From NCBI GenBank assembly GCA_024681935.1, contig JAIKZX010000016.1:1-47993 (forward strand): 47,993 nucleotides of DNA, given 5' to 3'. Numbering within the stretch: the first letter of the stretch is position 1; each line of letters opens with the position of its first letter. Both the position numbers and the translations under genes were made by a program. The DNA comes from Fretibacterium sp. GTDB lineage: Bacteria > Synergistota > Synergistia > Synergistales > Aminobacteriaceae. Of the stretch, positions 29,205 to 38,064 are shown one piece after another. The notes under the pieces are model-generated. The model was not told the DNA's origin. It saw nothing but the letters and a program-made list of their open reading frames with translations, and did no database searches.

Positions 29205-29353
29205 TCAAATAATATAAACGCACGTTTAACGCATCGTCTCCTGCCATTCCGAACCTTCGACAGTCTTGACACCACCCCAAGCGAGTCAATCAATGAGATA
29301 AGCTCTCCATTGTTTTAATTCAAACTCTGAATCTCATGGGATTGGTTAAGCAG

Positions 29354-29444
29354 AAAAAAAGGCGCTCGCCCATATCCTACGCTTTAGGACGACCACAGTA
29401 GGCCGTGCTTCTTTTCAAACTATGCTACCTGCATTTCTGTTTGA
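29354..29444 (-). ncRNA. Candidate structured RNA: four tandem hairpins ending in U7
   Basis: Stems (forward coordinates) 29415-29420/29439-29444 enclosing 29422-29425/29431-29434; 29389-29394/29401-29406; 29376-29379/29385-29388; 29361-29370; then A7 (U7 on minus) 29354-29360. Confidence 0.35.
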
Positions 29445-29593
29445 GAAACACAATATTCGCCGGTAATCAAACCCTGAGATTTCACACAATGATTTTTTTA
29501 CAACAAAATATATAACATTCACAATACAGGAAGCATCAGGACATGAGAATTTATTTTGTCGATACATCAAAGAGACAGACCCTATCCCCGCTC

Positions 29594-31036
29594 TTAACGA
29601 ACAATGGGATGAATCCCACTGGCCAGCGGAAGAATAACGGAGAAACAACTTCCCCGGCTGTGCTGGTCTGCAGCCGCCATTCTGCCGGGGCTTGTGACAG
29701 AGATAGTTCCCCCGTGGGCTTCCACTGTAGCCCTTACAATGGCAAGCCCCACGCCCCGGCCCCCCGTCACCCGTGCGCGGGACTCGTCCGCACGGTAGAA
29801 GCGTTCAAAGACATGGGGCAAATCCTTTTCTGAGATTCCTATCCCTGTGTCCTCCACTTCGATAACCACGTCCCCATCGCGTGCAAGAAGCCGACACTCC
29901 ACATTTCCGCCAGCGGGAGTGTAGCGCAGCGCATTTGAAAGAAGATTATCTATCACGTGACGGAATCGGTCGGGGTCGATGGAAACAACGAGCCCACCTT
30001 GAAGCTTCCGGCGAAGTGTAATGCCTGCCCTCTCAAAAAGCGGGGCGAATGCGTCCAACACAGCAGCAAGGAACGCCGCCATGTCCAACTCCTCCGGATG
30101 AAGCGCAAGGGTGTCGCCCTCAAGCCGCGTCAGGGACTCCACGTCCTCAATTAATCCGCTGAGGTGTTCCATCTCCGTGACACAAGAAGCCAAACGCTCG
30201 GGGCTGGCTTCCCAAACGCCGTCCGCAATAGCCTCAATCTGCGTCCGCACAACGGTGAGCGGCGTCCGCAGCTCGTGAGCAATGTCCACCATCAGCCGCC
30301 GACGCAGCTTTTCCTGTCCAGCAAGGGACCTGCCAAGCTCCTCAACCCCACGGGAGAGTGCGTCCATCTCGCGGATACCTGTCGGGTTCATGGGCTCCAG
30401 CTCGTACTCCCCCCGACTGATGCGACGCGTCCTCTCCACCGCCTTGACGACAGGCCGGCTCAGCCCTCCCGCGACGAGAAAGCCCAGCCCGCACGCCACG
30501 GCAATCATCACAGCCGCCCCCGCAAGGGTATAACGCATAAGATAAGAAAGGAAATCTCTCTCAAAGCGCGTTGAAGGAGTTTTGTAATCCACCTGCAGAC
30601 TTCCCAGGCTTTTCTCTCCGGAGGACAGTTCAATGTCCAGATGATGGGTGAGTTCACGCACGTCACCTTGGGAGAAGTGCATCATCATCCCATGCCCGTG
30701 CCTTCTGTTTGCCGCTTCTCCCATCTGGAGGGGCCCCATGGTGAACACCACGTTCCCCTCTACGTCGCACAGAATGATGCGCATTCCCATCCACTGGGGG
30801 GCAGGGTGAAGAATATCCATCACCCGCCGTCGGGTCCAGCCTCCGTCCTCCTCGTAAAGCGCCGTCAAGGAATCCCCCAGAGCCTCCAGGTCAGCCTGCC
30901 TTCTCTCAACCTGATACTTTTGAAAGGCCGTGAGGCTCAGCCGGATACTCAGCGCCGGCACGACAATTCCACTGAGAACCGCCAGCAGGACGTAGAGCAG
31001 AAGCAGATGTACACGGAGCGAGCGACGCTTTATCAT
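29594..31036 (-). CDS. Sensor histidine kinase (HAMP, HisKA, HATPase)
   Basis: DIAHELRTPLTVVRTQIEAI (H-box), HVIDNLLSNALRYTPAGG (N-box), VIEVEDTGIGISEKDLPHVFERFYR. Confidence 0.95.
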   Translation of the reverse strand: MIKRRSLRVHLLLLYVLLAVLSGIVVPALSIRLSLTAFQKYQVERRQADLEALGDSLTALYEEDGGWTRRRVMDILHPAPQWMGMRIILCDVEGNVVFTMGPLQMGEAANRRHGHGMMMHFSQGDVRELTHHLDIELSSGEKSLGSLQVDYKTPSTRFERDFLSYLMRYTLAGAAVMIAVACGLGFLVAGGLSRPVVKAVERTRRISRGEYELEPMNPTGIREMDALSRGVEELGRSLAGQEKLRRRLMVDIAHELRTPLTVVRTQIEAIADGVWEASPERLASCVTEMEHLSGLIEDVESLTRLEGDTLALHPEELDMAAFLAAVLDAFAPLFERAGITLRRKLQGGLVVSIDPDRFRHVIDNLLSNALRYTPAGGNVECRLLARDGDVVIEVEDTGIGISEKDLPHVFERFYRADESRARVTGGRGVGLAIVRATVEAHGGTISVTSPGRMAAADQHSRGSCFSVILPLASGIHPIVR

Positions 31037-31740
31037 GTCTGCGCTTCCGTGTCGTCAAGCCGGTAGCCGAATCCGTAGACCGTACGGATCCAGCCATTCT
31101 CGTGCCCCTGTTCCGCCAGTTTCTTCCGGAGGTTTTTGATGTAGGTATCCACTGTGCGATCGAAGCCCTCGTAGTCATCCCCCAGCGCGGAACGAATAAT
31201 CTCCTCCCGCGACCAGGTGCGGATAGGACGAGAGGCCAGGGTCGAAAAGATAAGAAACTCGCTTTTCGTCACAGGGATAGGCGTGCCATCCTTACGGAGC
31301 TCAACTCGCTCCGCGTCGACCTCAATGCGTCCTCCGGCGCACAGGAGCGGCGCGCCTCCCCCCTTCACCTTGGGGTGGTCCTCACGCACAGGGCGAAGCT
31401 GGGCCCGGATTCGAGCCATCAGGACGCGGGGACTGAAAGGCTTGGACACATAATCATTGGCTCCCTCATCCAGCCCAGCAACCACGTCGGACTCCGACCC
31501 CCTGGCTGTCAGCATAATAATGGGGACCTGCGACTGAGCGCGGATGCGGCGGCATACTTCCTCACCGTTCAGTTTGGGCAGCATCAGGTCCAACACCACG
31601 AGGTCTGCGCCATCCTTCTCCCAAAGCCCCATCGCCGTCTCACCGTCCGGAGCCCAGGAAGTCTCATAGCCCTCGCGCCTGGCGTAGGCTGCTACGACCT
31701 CCGCAATAGAGGGTTCGTCCTCTATAATCAATATCTTCAC
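31033..31740 (-). CDS. OmpR/PhoB-family response regulator
   Basis: VKILIIEDEPSIAEVV.. receiver, VVLDLMLPKLNG, Trans_reg_C domain. GTG start at 31740; the ORF extends to 31899. 4-nt overlap with the kinase gene. Confidence 0.95.
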   Translation of the reverse strand: MKILIIEDEPSIAEVVAAYARREGYETSWAPDGETAMGLWEKDGADLVVLDLMLPKLNGEEVCRRIRAQSQVPIIMLTARGSESDVVAGLDEGANDYVSKPFSPRVLMARIRAQLRPVREDHPKVKGGGAPLLCAGGRIEVDAERVELRKDGTPIPVTKSEFLIFSTLASRPIRTWSREEIIRSALGDDYEGFDRTVDTYIKNLRKKLAEQGHENGWIRTVYGFGYRLDDTEAQT

Positions 31741-31802
31741 AATACCACCTCTATCGGGGACCGACCAGCAGAGATTGCCAACAGCTATCAGTCCTTGAAA
31801 TA

Positions 31803-32399
31803 CTATCTGTGTTTCAGCGTCAACGCCGCTAACAGCGCCAGGCTCAGGAGCGCGTAAGCGCTGAAGACCCGTTTGCATCCGCAGGAGTTTTTGCTGCATA
31901 CAGGGCTGGACGTGCCGACGGGTTTCACACTGGATATCCCAAGCTTAGCCTCCTCCTCACTTCGAAACGCGATGCCATAAGTTTCCACTGCAATGGATTC
32001 CAGCGTAAATCCCCTGCCGGCCATTCCCACGCGGAGCTTCTCCATATTGTTCAGCGACGCACCCTTCACGTCCTTCCTCATCCTCAGTTCCACCCATAGC
32101 GCTCCCTCGCTCCTCCCGTCCCTGTGGAGCAGGGACGGTGATAAGGCAGCCTGAAATGAAAAGGACCTCACAGATGGTAAACAAACATCTTCGGGTCCAG
32201 TAATTCAGCCACAGAGTTGACGTAGCGGCATGGGCGACCGGTGCCTGAGTGCCGTTTCCGCGGAAAAGTGTCTCTGCTGTCACGGGCACAACAGAGAGTT
32301 GGGTTTTAAACCGCGATAACATCCCCACGCAGTTTGAGCCGCCACTGCCTCACACGACGTCAGAACCGTCAGGAACAGCGTGAGGGAAACTCCCTTCAT
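31803..32399 (-). pseudogene. Frameshifted exported protein with Synergist-CTERM-like C-terminal sorting segment
   Basis: Signal peptide MKGVSLTLFLTVLTSCEAVAAQ at 32399 in one frame; plausible coding runs in the other two frames; then EGALWVELRMRKDVKGASLNNMEKLRVGMAGRGFTLESIAVETYG...CSKNSCGCKRVFSAYALLSLALLAALTLKHR back in the first frame. Confidence 0.55.
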
Positions 32400-32516
32400 C
32401 ATAAATAAACGCTTTTCAGCATTATTTTATGCCATTATAACATTGCCTAGTTTTTTTCGCCGGAAAACCATAGGCCATCTCCATAACGGCAGAGTAATAG
32501 TTGCTCATAAAACAAT

Positions 32517-33851
32517 TTACACCCTCATAATCATCCGGGCAATGAGAAAGTAGACCGTAAGGCTCCCGGCGTCCACAATGGTGGTAACAATGGGCGCAGC
32601 CATGAGCGCAGGGTCAAACTTCAGGGCCTTGGCCAGGAGAGGCAGCATCCCGCCGACTGTCTGGGCAAAGATGACCGTGGCGAAGAGGCTGGCCCCCACC
32701 GTCAGCGACAGAGCAACGTTTCCGCTCAGAGCATACTTGTACGCAGCATTGAAAATCGCCAGAGCCCCGCCCACAAGAAGACTTACGCGCAACTCCTTGA
32801 ACAGCACCCTGAAGGCGTCCCCCAGCCTCAGTTCCCCAACCGCCATGCCGCGGATAACGAGCGTGGAGGATTGGGAGCCGGCGTTTCCCCCCGTATCCAT
32901 CAGCATGGGAATGGCCGCGATGAGGGTGGGGACAGCGGCGAAAACAGCTTGATAATGCATGATAATCTCCCCGGACAGCGTGGCCGACACCATCAGCACC
33001 ATCAGCCACAGAATACGCTTCCTCGCAAGCTCCAGCACGCCAGTATCCAGATAAGGTTCGTCAAAGGGGACCATGGCCGCCATCTTATGAAAGTCCTCCG
33101 TGCTCTCCTCCTCGAGGACCTCCATCGCGTCGTCAACCGTCACGATACCGACCAGGTGGCGCTCGGAGTCCACGACGGGCAGCGCAATAAAGTCGTACTT
33201 CTGGAAAAGCTCCGTCACCTTTTCCCTGTCGTCGCTCGTGGTGACGCAAATCAGGTTCGTGTCACTCATGATATCTCCGATACGGTCCCCATACTGCGAG
33301 AGAAGCAGAGTCCGCACCGTCACAACCCCAATGAGGACACGGTGGACATCCACAACATAACAGGTGTAGATAGTCTCCTTATCCATCCCCACCTCGCGGA
33401 TGTGATGAAAAGCCTCTTCGACGGTCATGTTTGCCTTTAGGTCAATATACTCCGTGGTCATAATACTGCCCGCGGAGTCCTCATGGTACTGAAGGAGCTG
33501 ATTGATCCCCCGCCGCGTCTCGTCGCTGGCGTTTTTCAGGATACGCTTCACCACATTGGCCGGCAAATCCTCAACAAGATCCGCCGCATCGTCCAGAAAA
33601 AGCTCATCCACAATGCGTCCCAACTCCGGGTCCGACAACAGAGCAACAAGCTCCTCCTTCGTATCAGGGGACAGGTATGAGAAGACCTCGGCCGCCAGAT
33701 CCTGGGACAGGGCGCGGAACAACGCAACACGCTCCTCCGGGGCGAGGGCATCCATCACATCCGCCAGGTCCGCTGCGTTGATTTCTCCCGCAAACTCCCT
33801 GAGCTCCTTGATCCGTTTTCCCTCGATAAGATTCATGATCTGATCGAACAT
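32517..33851 (-). CDS. mgtE: Magnesium transporter MgtE
   Basis: MgtE N domain, CBS pair (VGIVTVDDAMEVLEEE), TM domain PMLMDTGGNAGSQSSTLVIRGMAVGE. Confidence 0.96.
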   Translation of the reverse strand: MFDQIMNLIEGKRIKELREFAGEINAADLADVMDALAPEERVALFRALSQDLAAEVFSYLSPDTKEELVALLSDPELGRIVDELFLDDAADLVEDLPANVVKRILKNASDETRRGINQLLQYHEDSAGSIMTTEYIDLKANMTVEEAFHHIREVGMDKETIYTCYVVDVHRVLIGVVTVRTLLLSQYGDRIGDIMSDTNLICVTTSDDREKVTELFQKYDFIALPVVDSERHLVGIVTVDDAMEVLEEESTEDFHKMAAMVPFDEPYLDTGVLELARKRILWLMVLMVSATLSGEIIMHYQAVFAAVPTLIAAIPMLMDTGGNAGSQSSTLVIRGMAVGELRLGDAFRVLFKELRVSLLVGGALAIFNAAYKYALSGNVALSLTVGASLFATVIFAQTVGGMLPLLAKALKFDPALMAAPIVTTIVDAGSLTVYFLIARMIMRV

Positions 33852-33865
33852 GGACTATTATCCCC

Positions 33866-34744
33866 CTATTTTCCGTAGAGCACCTTCGTAAGGGGGGAAT
33901 CTTTGTCAAGGATTACCGTCTTGTTTTCTCCGGACAGAGATCTCTTCAGCGCATCGAGAGAGCGTATATAATTGTAAAACTCTGCCTTCTCCGGAGTGTC
34001 ATAGGCGCTCTTCAAAATTCTCATATATTCCGCCTCGCCCTCCGCAATCAGGATATCCGCATTCCTCCTGGCATTGGCAACTTTAATGGCGACCTCTTTA
34101 TCCGTTGCATTTTGTATCTTCTGCGCCTCAGACTTCCCCTCAGCCGCGTAAGAGGCTGCGATATTCTGCCGCTCGGAAATCATGCGCTCATAAACGGCAG
34201 CCTTGTTATCGTTGGGCAGATCAAGGGCCTTGATTTGCGTTTGAAGTATAACAATTCCATAACCACCGATGTCGCTGTTAGACTCCTCAGTGATTGTCCT
34301 GGAGAGGCGTTCACCCCTTGCCTCAATGACCTCATCCTGACTCATGGAGGAGATGGCGTTCTTCACGGCGTTATACACCGCTGCCTCAATCCGTTCCTGG
34401 GCTCTTGGCTCGACAGCGTTCAGCGTCTGAACGTACTTCACCGGGTCTGAGACGCGCCACATCACAAAGTTGTCCGCAATCATCGATTTCTTATCCCGCG
34501 TGATGACGCCAGAAGCAGGCATATCATAGAGGTGGATTTTCTTTGAGATATTCTGCGTGCTCTGAATGACGGGCAGTTTGAACTTGATACCAGGCGTATC
34601 CGTTACATGAACAATCCGGCCAAACTGAAACACAACCACATACTCGTTTTGCTGGACAACGTAAAACGAAAGCGGCAGAGATAATAAAACAATAATACCG
34701 ACAAATCCCAAAGCAACCTTCAGAACAAAACCACGCATTATCAA
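33866..34744 (-). CDS. hflC: Membrane protease modulator HflC
   Basis: SPFH/Band 7: YVVVFQFGRIVHVTDTPGIKFKLPVIQ, IVLQTQIKALDLPNDN, VYERMISERQNIAASYAAEGKSEAQKI. Confidence 0.93.
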   Translation of the reverse strand: MIMRGFVLKVALGFVGIIVLLSLPLSFYVVQQNEYVVVFQFGRIVHVTDTPGIKFKLPVIQSTQNISKKIHLYDMPASGVITRDKKSMIADNFVMWRVSDPVKYVQTLNAVEPRAQERIEAAVYNAVKNAISSMSQDEVIEARGERLSRTITEESNSDIGGYGIVILQTQIKALDLPNDNKAAVYERMISERQNIAASYAAEGKSEAQKIQNATDKEVAIKVANARRNADILIAEGEAEYMRILKSAYDTPEKAEFYNYIRSLDALKRSLSGENKTVILDKDSPLTKVLYGK

Positions 34745-34756
34745 ATTCCTCCTCCC

Positions 34757-35695
34757 TTAGAATTTCTCCAGCGGTATGAGCTGCTGTGTCCTGCCATCCG
34801 TGATGATGACCTTCAGATCAGGCAGCGTCTCCTCCATCGCCTCATAAAGGAGCCTTTGACGTGTGATGAGAGGGTAGGCCTGATATTCTTTGTACATATT
34901 GTTAAAACGTGCGGCCTGCCCCTGCGCTTCCGAAATACGAGCCTGCTTCACCGCTTCCGCCTCCTGCAATATCTGGTCGGCCTGAGCCTCGGCCAGAGGA
35001 AGCTGTTCAGACTGGTACTTCTTAGCCACGTTAATGGTCGTTTCCTTTCCCTGCTTCGCCGTTTCAACTTCCTTAAACGCCTGAACGATTTCTGCCGTAG
35101 GCGGGGCAGCGTCCTGTACGGTGAGATTGACGCACTGGAGACCAACATGATACTCCCGAAGCATGCTTGTCAGAGCGTCCTTCACCTCCGCCTGGATACG
35201 ACTCTTCCCCGTAGTAATCACATCATCCACTGTATAGTTCACCACCGTACTGCGTATGCAGGCAAGGACCATGTTACGCAGAATATCTTCCGGCGCGCTC
35301 GTCTGATAAAGGTACTCAATAGGATCGGATACCTTATACTCAAGGTAGAAATCCACGTTGACGAGATTGAAATCTGATGTAATCATAATTCCCTCGTCGT
35401 CAATGGTGATGTTTTGGCCATTTCCGGCTACGGTATACCCTATCCCCGTCCCATGTGTTGTCATATCAACAATTTTACATTTCTGGAGATAGGGAATCTT
35501 GAAATACAGTCCGGCTGTGTCCGTTCGAACAATATCTCCGAACATCGTGATAACGGCCTGTTCCTGTTCTCCAACAATATAAAACCCATCTAAAATTGTA
35601 GCTACAACAGCAAGAACAACTACTGCAAAGATGATAAAATACCGATTACCCCTGTCACGTAAGAATGAAAACATTCCTGGTTTCGCTCCTTTCAA
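34757..35695 (-). CDS. hflK: Membrane protease modulator HflK
   Basis: SPFH/Band 7: GEQEQAVITMFGDIVRTDTAGLYFKIPYLQ, VGLQCVNLTVQDAAPPTAEIVQAFKEVETAKQGKE. Confidence 0.92.
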   Translation of the reverse strand: MKGAKPGMFSFLRDRGNRYFIIFAVVVLAVVATILDGFYIVGEQEQAVITMFGDIVRTDTAGLYFKIPYLQKCKIVDMTTHGTGIGYTVAGNGQNITIDDEGIMITSDFNLVNVDFYLEYKVSDPIEYLYQTSAPEDILRNMVLACIRSTVVNYTVDDVITTGKSRIQAEVKDALTSMLREYHVGLQCVNLTVQDAAPPTAEIVQAFKEVETAKQGKETTINVAKKYQSEQLPLAEAQADQILQEAEAVKQARISEAQGQAARFNNMYKEYQAYPLITRQRLLYEAMEETLPDLKVIITDGRTQQLIPLEKF

Positions 35696-35709
35696 ACTTA
35701 TTCTATTGA

Positions 35710-36801
35710 TTACAAAATATCAATTTTCTCAAAGCAGGCAAGAAACTTGCGGCTTGGCGCTGGCAGCGAAACATCATCCAGTTCACGTAAAGAAAAGAAA
35801 CGCCATGTCTCATCTGGTAACGTACCCTCCACGCTGCAGGTCACGACCTGAGCCCGGACATGGTGCGTAGTAAAAGAAAAACTTGTATATCCAACTTCTT
35901 TTGGAGAATTCCTGTCAGGAGAGAGGTTCAGGCCACAGGATACACACCAGGCATCGAAGTCCTCCCAGAAATTCCCGCTTCTCAAAAACCATGGGATTTC
36001 CCACATAGCTGCCCAAAGTCCCTTATTGGGACGGCGATGAAGCAAAATCCCCTTATGAATCGAAGAAACAGCCAAGACCCCCCAGGCCTCATCTCTGGAG
36101 ATAGGAGCACGTTGCCGTGGCAGGGGAAGCTCCGCCTCTCGTCCTGTTTTACGGGCAAGACAATAGTTTTCCCACGGGCATTCTCCGCAGAAGGGAACAC
36201 CTCCCCGCGAGGGCGTGCAGACCATTGCCCCAAGATCCATGAGCGCCTGATTGAATTCACGGGGGCTTATCCTCTTTCTGCTGCGGTTGTTTCTGTCATT
36301 CAGCATAGAGGAGACGGCCTCCGTGACCCTATGCCGGAGCGCTGCCGACCCTGACGGTTCCTCTATACCCAACAGCCGGGAAATAACGCGTTCCACATTT
36401 CCATCAACTGCCGGCACAGGAAGATTATAGCCAATGCTGGCGATGGCTCCAGCCGTGTACGCTCCTATCCCTGGGAAGGTGCGCAGCTCCTCCGCCGGCG
36501 CAGGGGGAGAAGTATATCCGGCTTCCGCCATGGCACGCGCGGCCTTTAACAAATTTCGGCAGCGGGAGTAATATCCCAGCCCCTCCCACAGTTTCAGTGC
36601 TTCTGTTTCGTCCGCAGCAGCCAAAGATCTTAAATCCGGCCAACGGATTATCCAGCGTTCAAAGTAGGGAATGACTGTTCCCACCTGTGTCTGCTGCAGC
36701 ATGAATTCCGAGACGAGGATTTTGTAAGGATCATACCCATCACGCCAGGGGAGCGCCCGCGCGTGTGCCCGGAACCACTCCACGAGGAGCCAGGGAATCA
36801 T
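35710..36801 (-). CDS. mutY: A/G-specific adenine glycosylase
   Basis: LPWRDGYDPYKILVSEFMLQQTQVGTVIPYFERW, LRTFPGIGAYTAGAIASI, Cys cluster VCTPSRGGVPFCGECPWENYC, NUDIX-like C-terminus. Confidence 0.95.
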   Translation of the reverse strand: MIPWLLVEWFRAHARALPWRDGYDPYKILVSEFMLQQTQVGTVIPYFERWIIRWPDLRSLAAADETEALKLWEGLGYYSRCRNLLKAARAMAEAGYTSPPAPAEELRTFPGIGAYTAGAIASIGYNLPVPAVDGNVERVISRLLGIEEPSGSAALRHRVTEAVSSMLNDRNNRSRKRISPREFNQALMDLGAMVCTPSRGGVPFCGECPWENYCLARKTGREAELPLPRQRAPISRDEAWGVLAVSSIHKGILLHRRPNKGLWAAMWEIPWFLRSGNFWEDFDAWCVSCGLNLSPDRNSPKEVGYTSFSFTTHHVRAQVVTCSVEGTLPDETWRFFSLRELDDVSLPAPSRKFLACFEKIDIL

Positions 36802-37943
36802 CAGCCCTTCTCCGTCTCCCAGACGACCGTTCGGGAAATCGGAAAGCCGTTGAACTGTGTCGCGCTTGCCGTCGAGTATGCGCCAATATCTGTGATAAGC
36901 AAGGGGTCCCCCACCTCAAGGCGAGGCAGGGGAATGTCGCGATAGAGCACATCGATCCCATCACAACTTGGTCCCGCCACGATAGAGGGGATTGTCTCCC
37001 CCGAGGCAAAGCAGGTCAGAGGGTAAGTCCAATGATCAAAAAGGATGCCCGAAAAGGCGCCGTAGATGCCCTCATTTAAAATGTACCATGGCTTGCCGCC
37101 GCGATTTTTTATCCCAATAACGGAGGCGACGAGGTTCACTGCCGTTCCGCAGATGAATCGGCCGGGTTCGCACCAAACCGAAGTGTCCGGGAAAAGACGG
37201 TCCAGCTGCCCGTTAATTGTTTCCAGCATTTGTGTGATATCGGGAGCCACCCCGTTCGCTGGGGAAATGGGAAACCCACCGCCAATATCAAGATTCGTCA
37301 GGTGTATTCCACTGTCCTCCGCAGCGTCGAAGAGTTCGCGGCATACCCCCAGCGCCTCCTCATAGGCCTGAGAGGTCATCGACTGGCTGCCCACATGAAA
37401 ACAAATCCCCGCTGGGTTCAATCCTGCCTGGGCCGCAGTCTTCAGGAGGTTCAGAGCCTCCTCTGGCTCTGTCCCAAATTTTGAGTTTAAATCCACTAAT
37501 GCTCCGCTGTTGTGAACACTGATGCGCACGAGGACATCGGCACCAGGCACGTACTGCGCCATCTTGGGGACCTCGCTGACGTCATCGAAAGTGAAGCGCC
37601 GCACATGTAAATGCTGCGCTGTCCCCAACCCATCAAAATCCTTGACAGGGTTCGCGTAAATCATCCGGGAGGCCACTATGCCCAGCTCATGAAGCTGACG
37701 CATCTCACCCCCTGAGGCCACATCGAAGTTCGAGCCCAGTGAAGCCAAACGCCGGAGAATCGCCGTGGTTGAGTTTGATTTCATGGCATAACAAATCTGT
37801 GCCCTCGGAAGGTGTTGACGGAGAAAACGATAGTTCTCCTCGACCTTCTCAAGTGAAACCACCAGAAAGGGCGTCCTGAAGCGGGAAATCAGAAATTGTA
37901 CTTCCTGTTCCGAGAGCTTGAAATTATCCATAACCGTCTCCAT
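36801..37943 (-). CDS. Ornithine/lysine-type PLP decarboxylase (fold III, group IV)
   Basis: ICYAMKSNSTTAILRRL (PLP lysine), CFHVGSQ, LDIGGGFPI, WCEPGRFIC, GPSCDGIDVL. Confidence 0.92.
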   Translation of the reverse strand: METVMDNFKLSEQEVQFLISRFRTPFLVVSLEKVEENYRFLRQHLPRAQICYAMKSNSTTAILRRLASLGSNFDVASGGEMRQLHELGIVASRMIYANPVKDFDGLGTAQHLHVRRFTFDDVSEVPKMAQYVPGADVLVRISVHNSGALVDLNSKFGTEPEEALNLLKTAAQAGLNPAGICFHVGSQSMTSQAYEEALGVCRELFDAAEDSGIHLTNLDIGGGFPISPANGVAPDITQMLETINGQLDRLFPDTSVWCEPGRFICGTAVNLVASVIGIKNRGGKPWYILNEGIYGAFSGILFDHWTYPLTCFASGETIPSIVAGPSCDGIDVLYRDIPLPRLEVGDPLLITDIGAYSTASATQFNGFPISRTVVWETEKG

Positions 37944-38064
37944 CCTTTGCAGCCATAATCAAGCTCGGTCCTCCTCCGTACTACCCATGGGACAGAGCTT
38001 AAGCGCCGGTAATATAGATTGAATCCGCGTCGCTGTCAAGGACCCCGGCTTGTTTATTTTGCTG

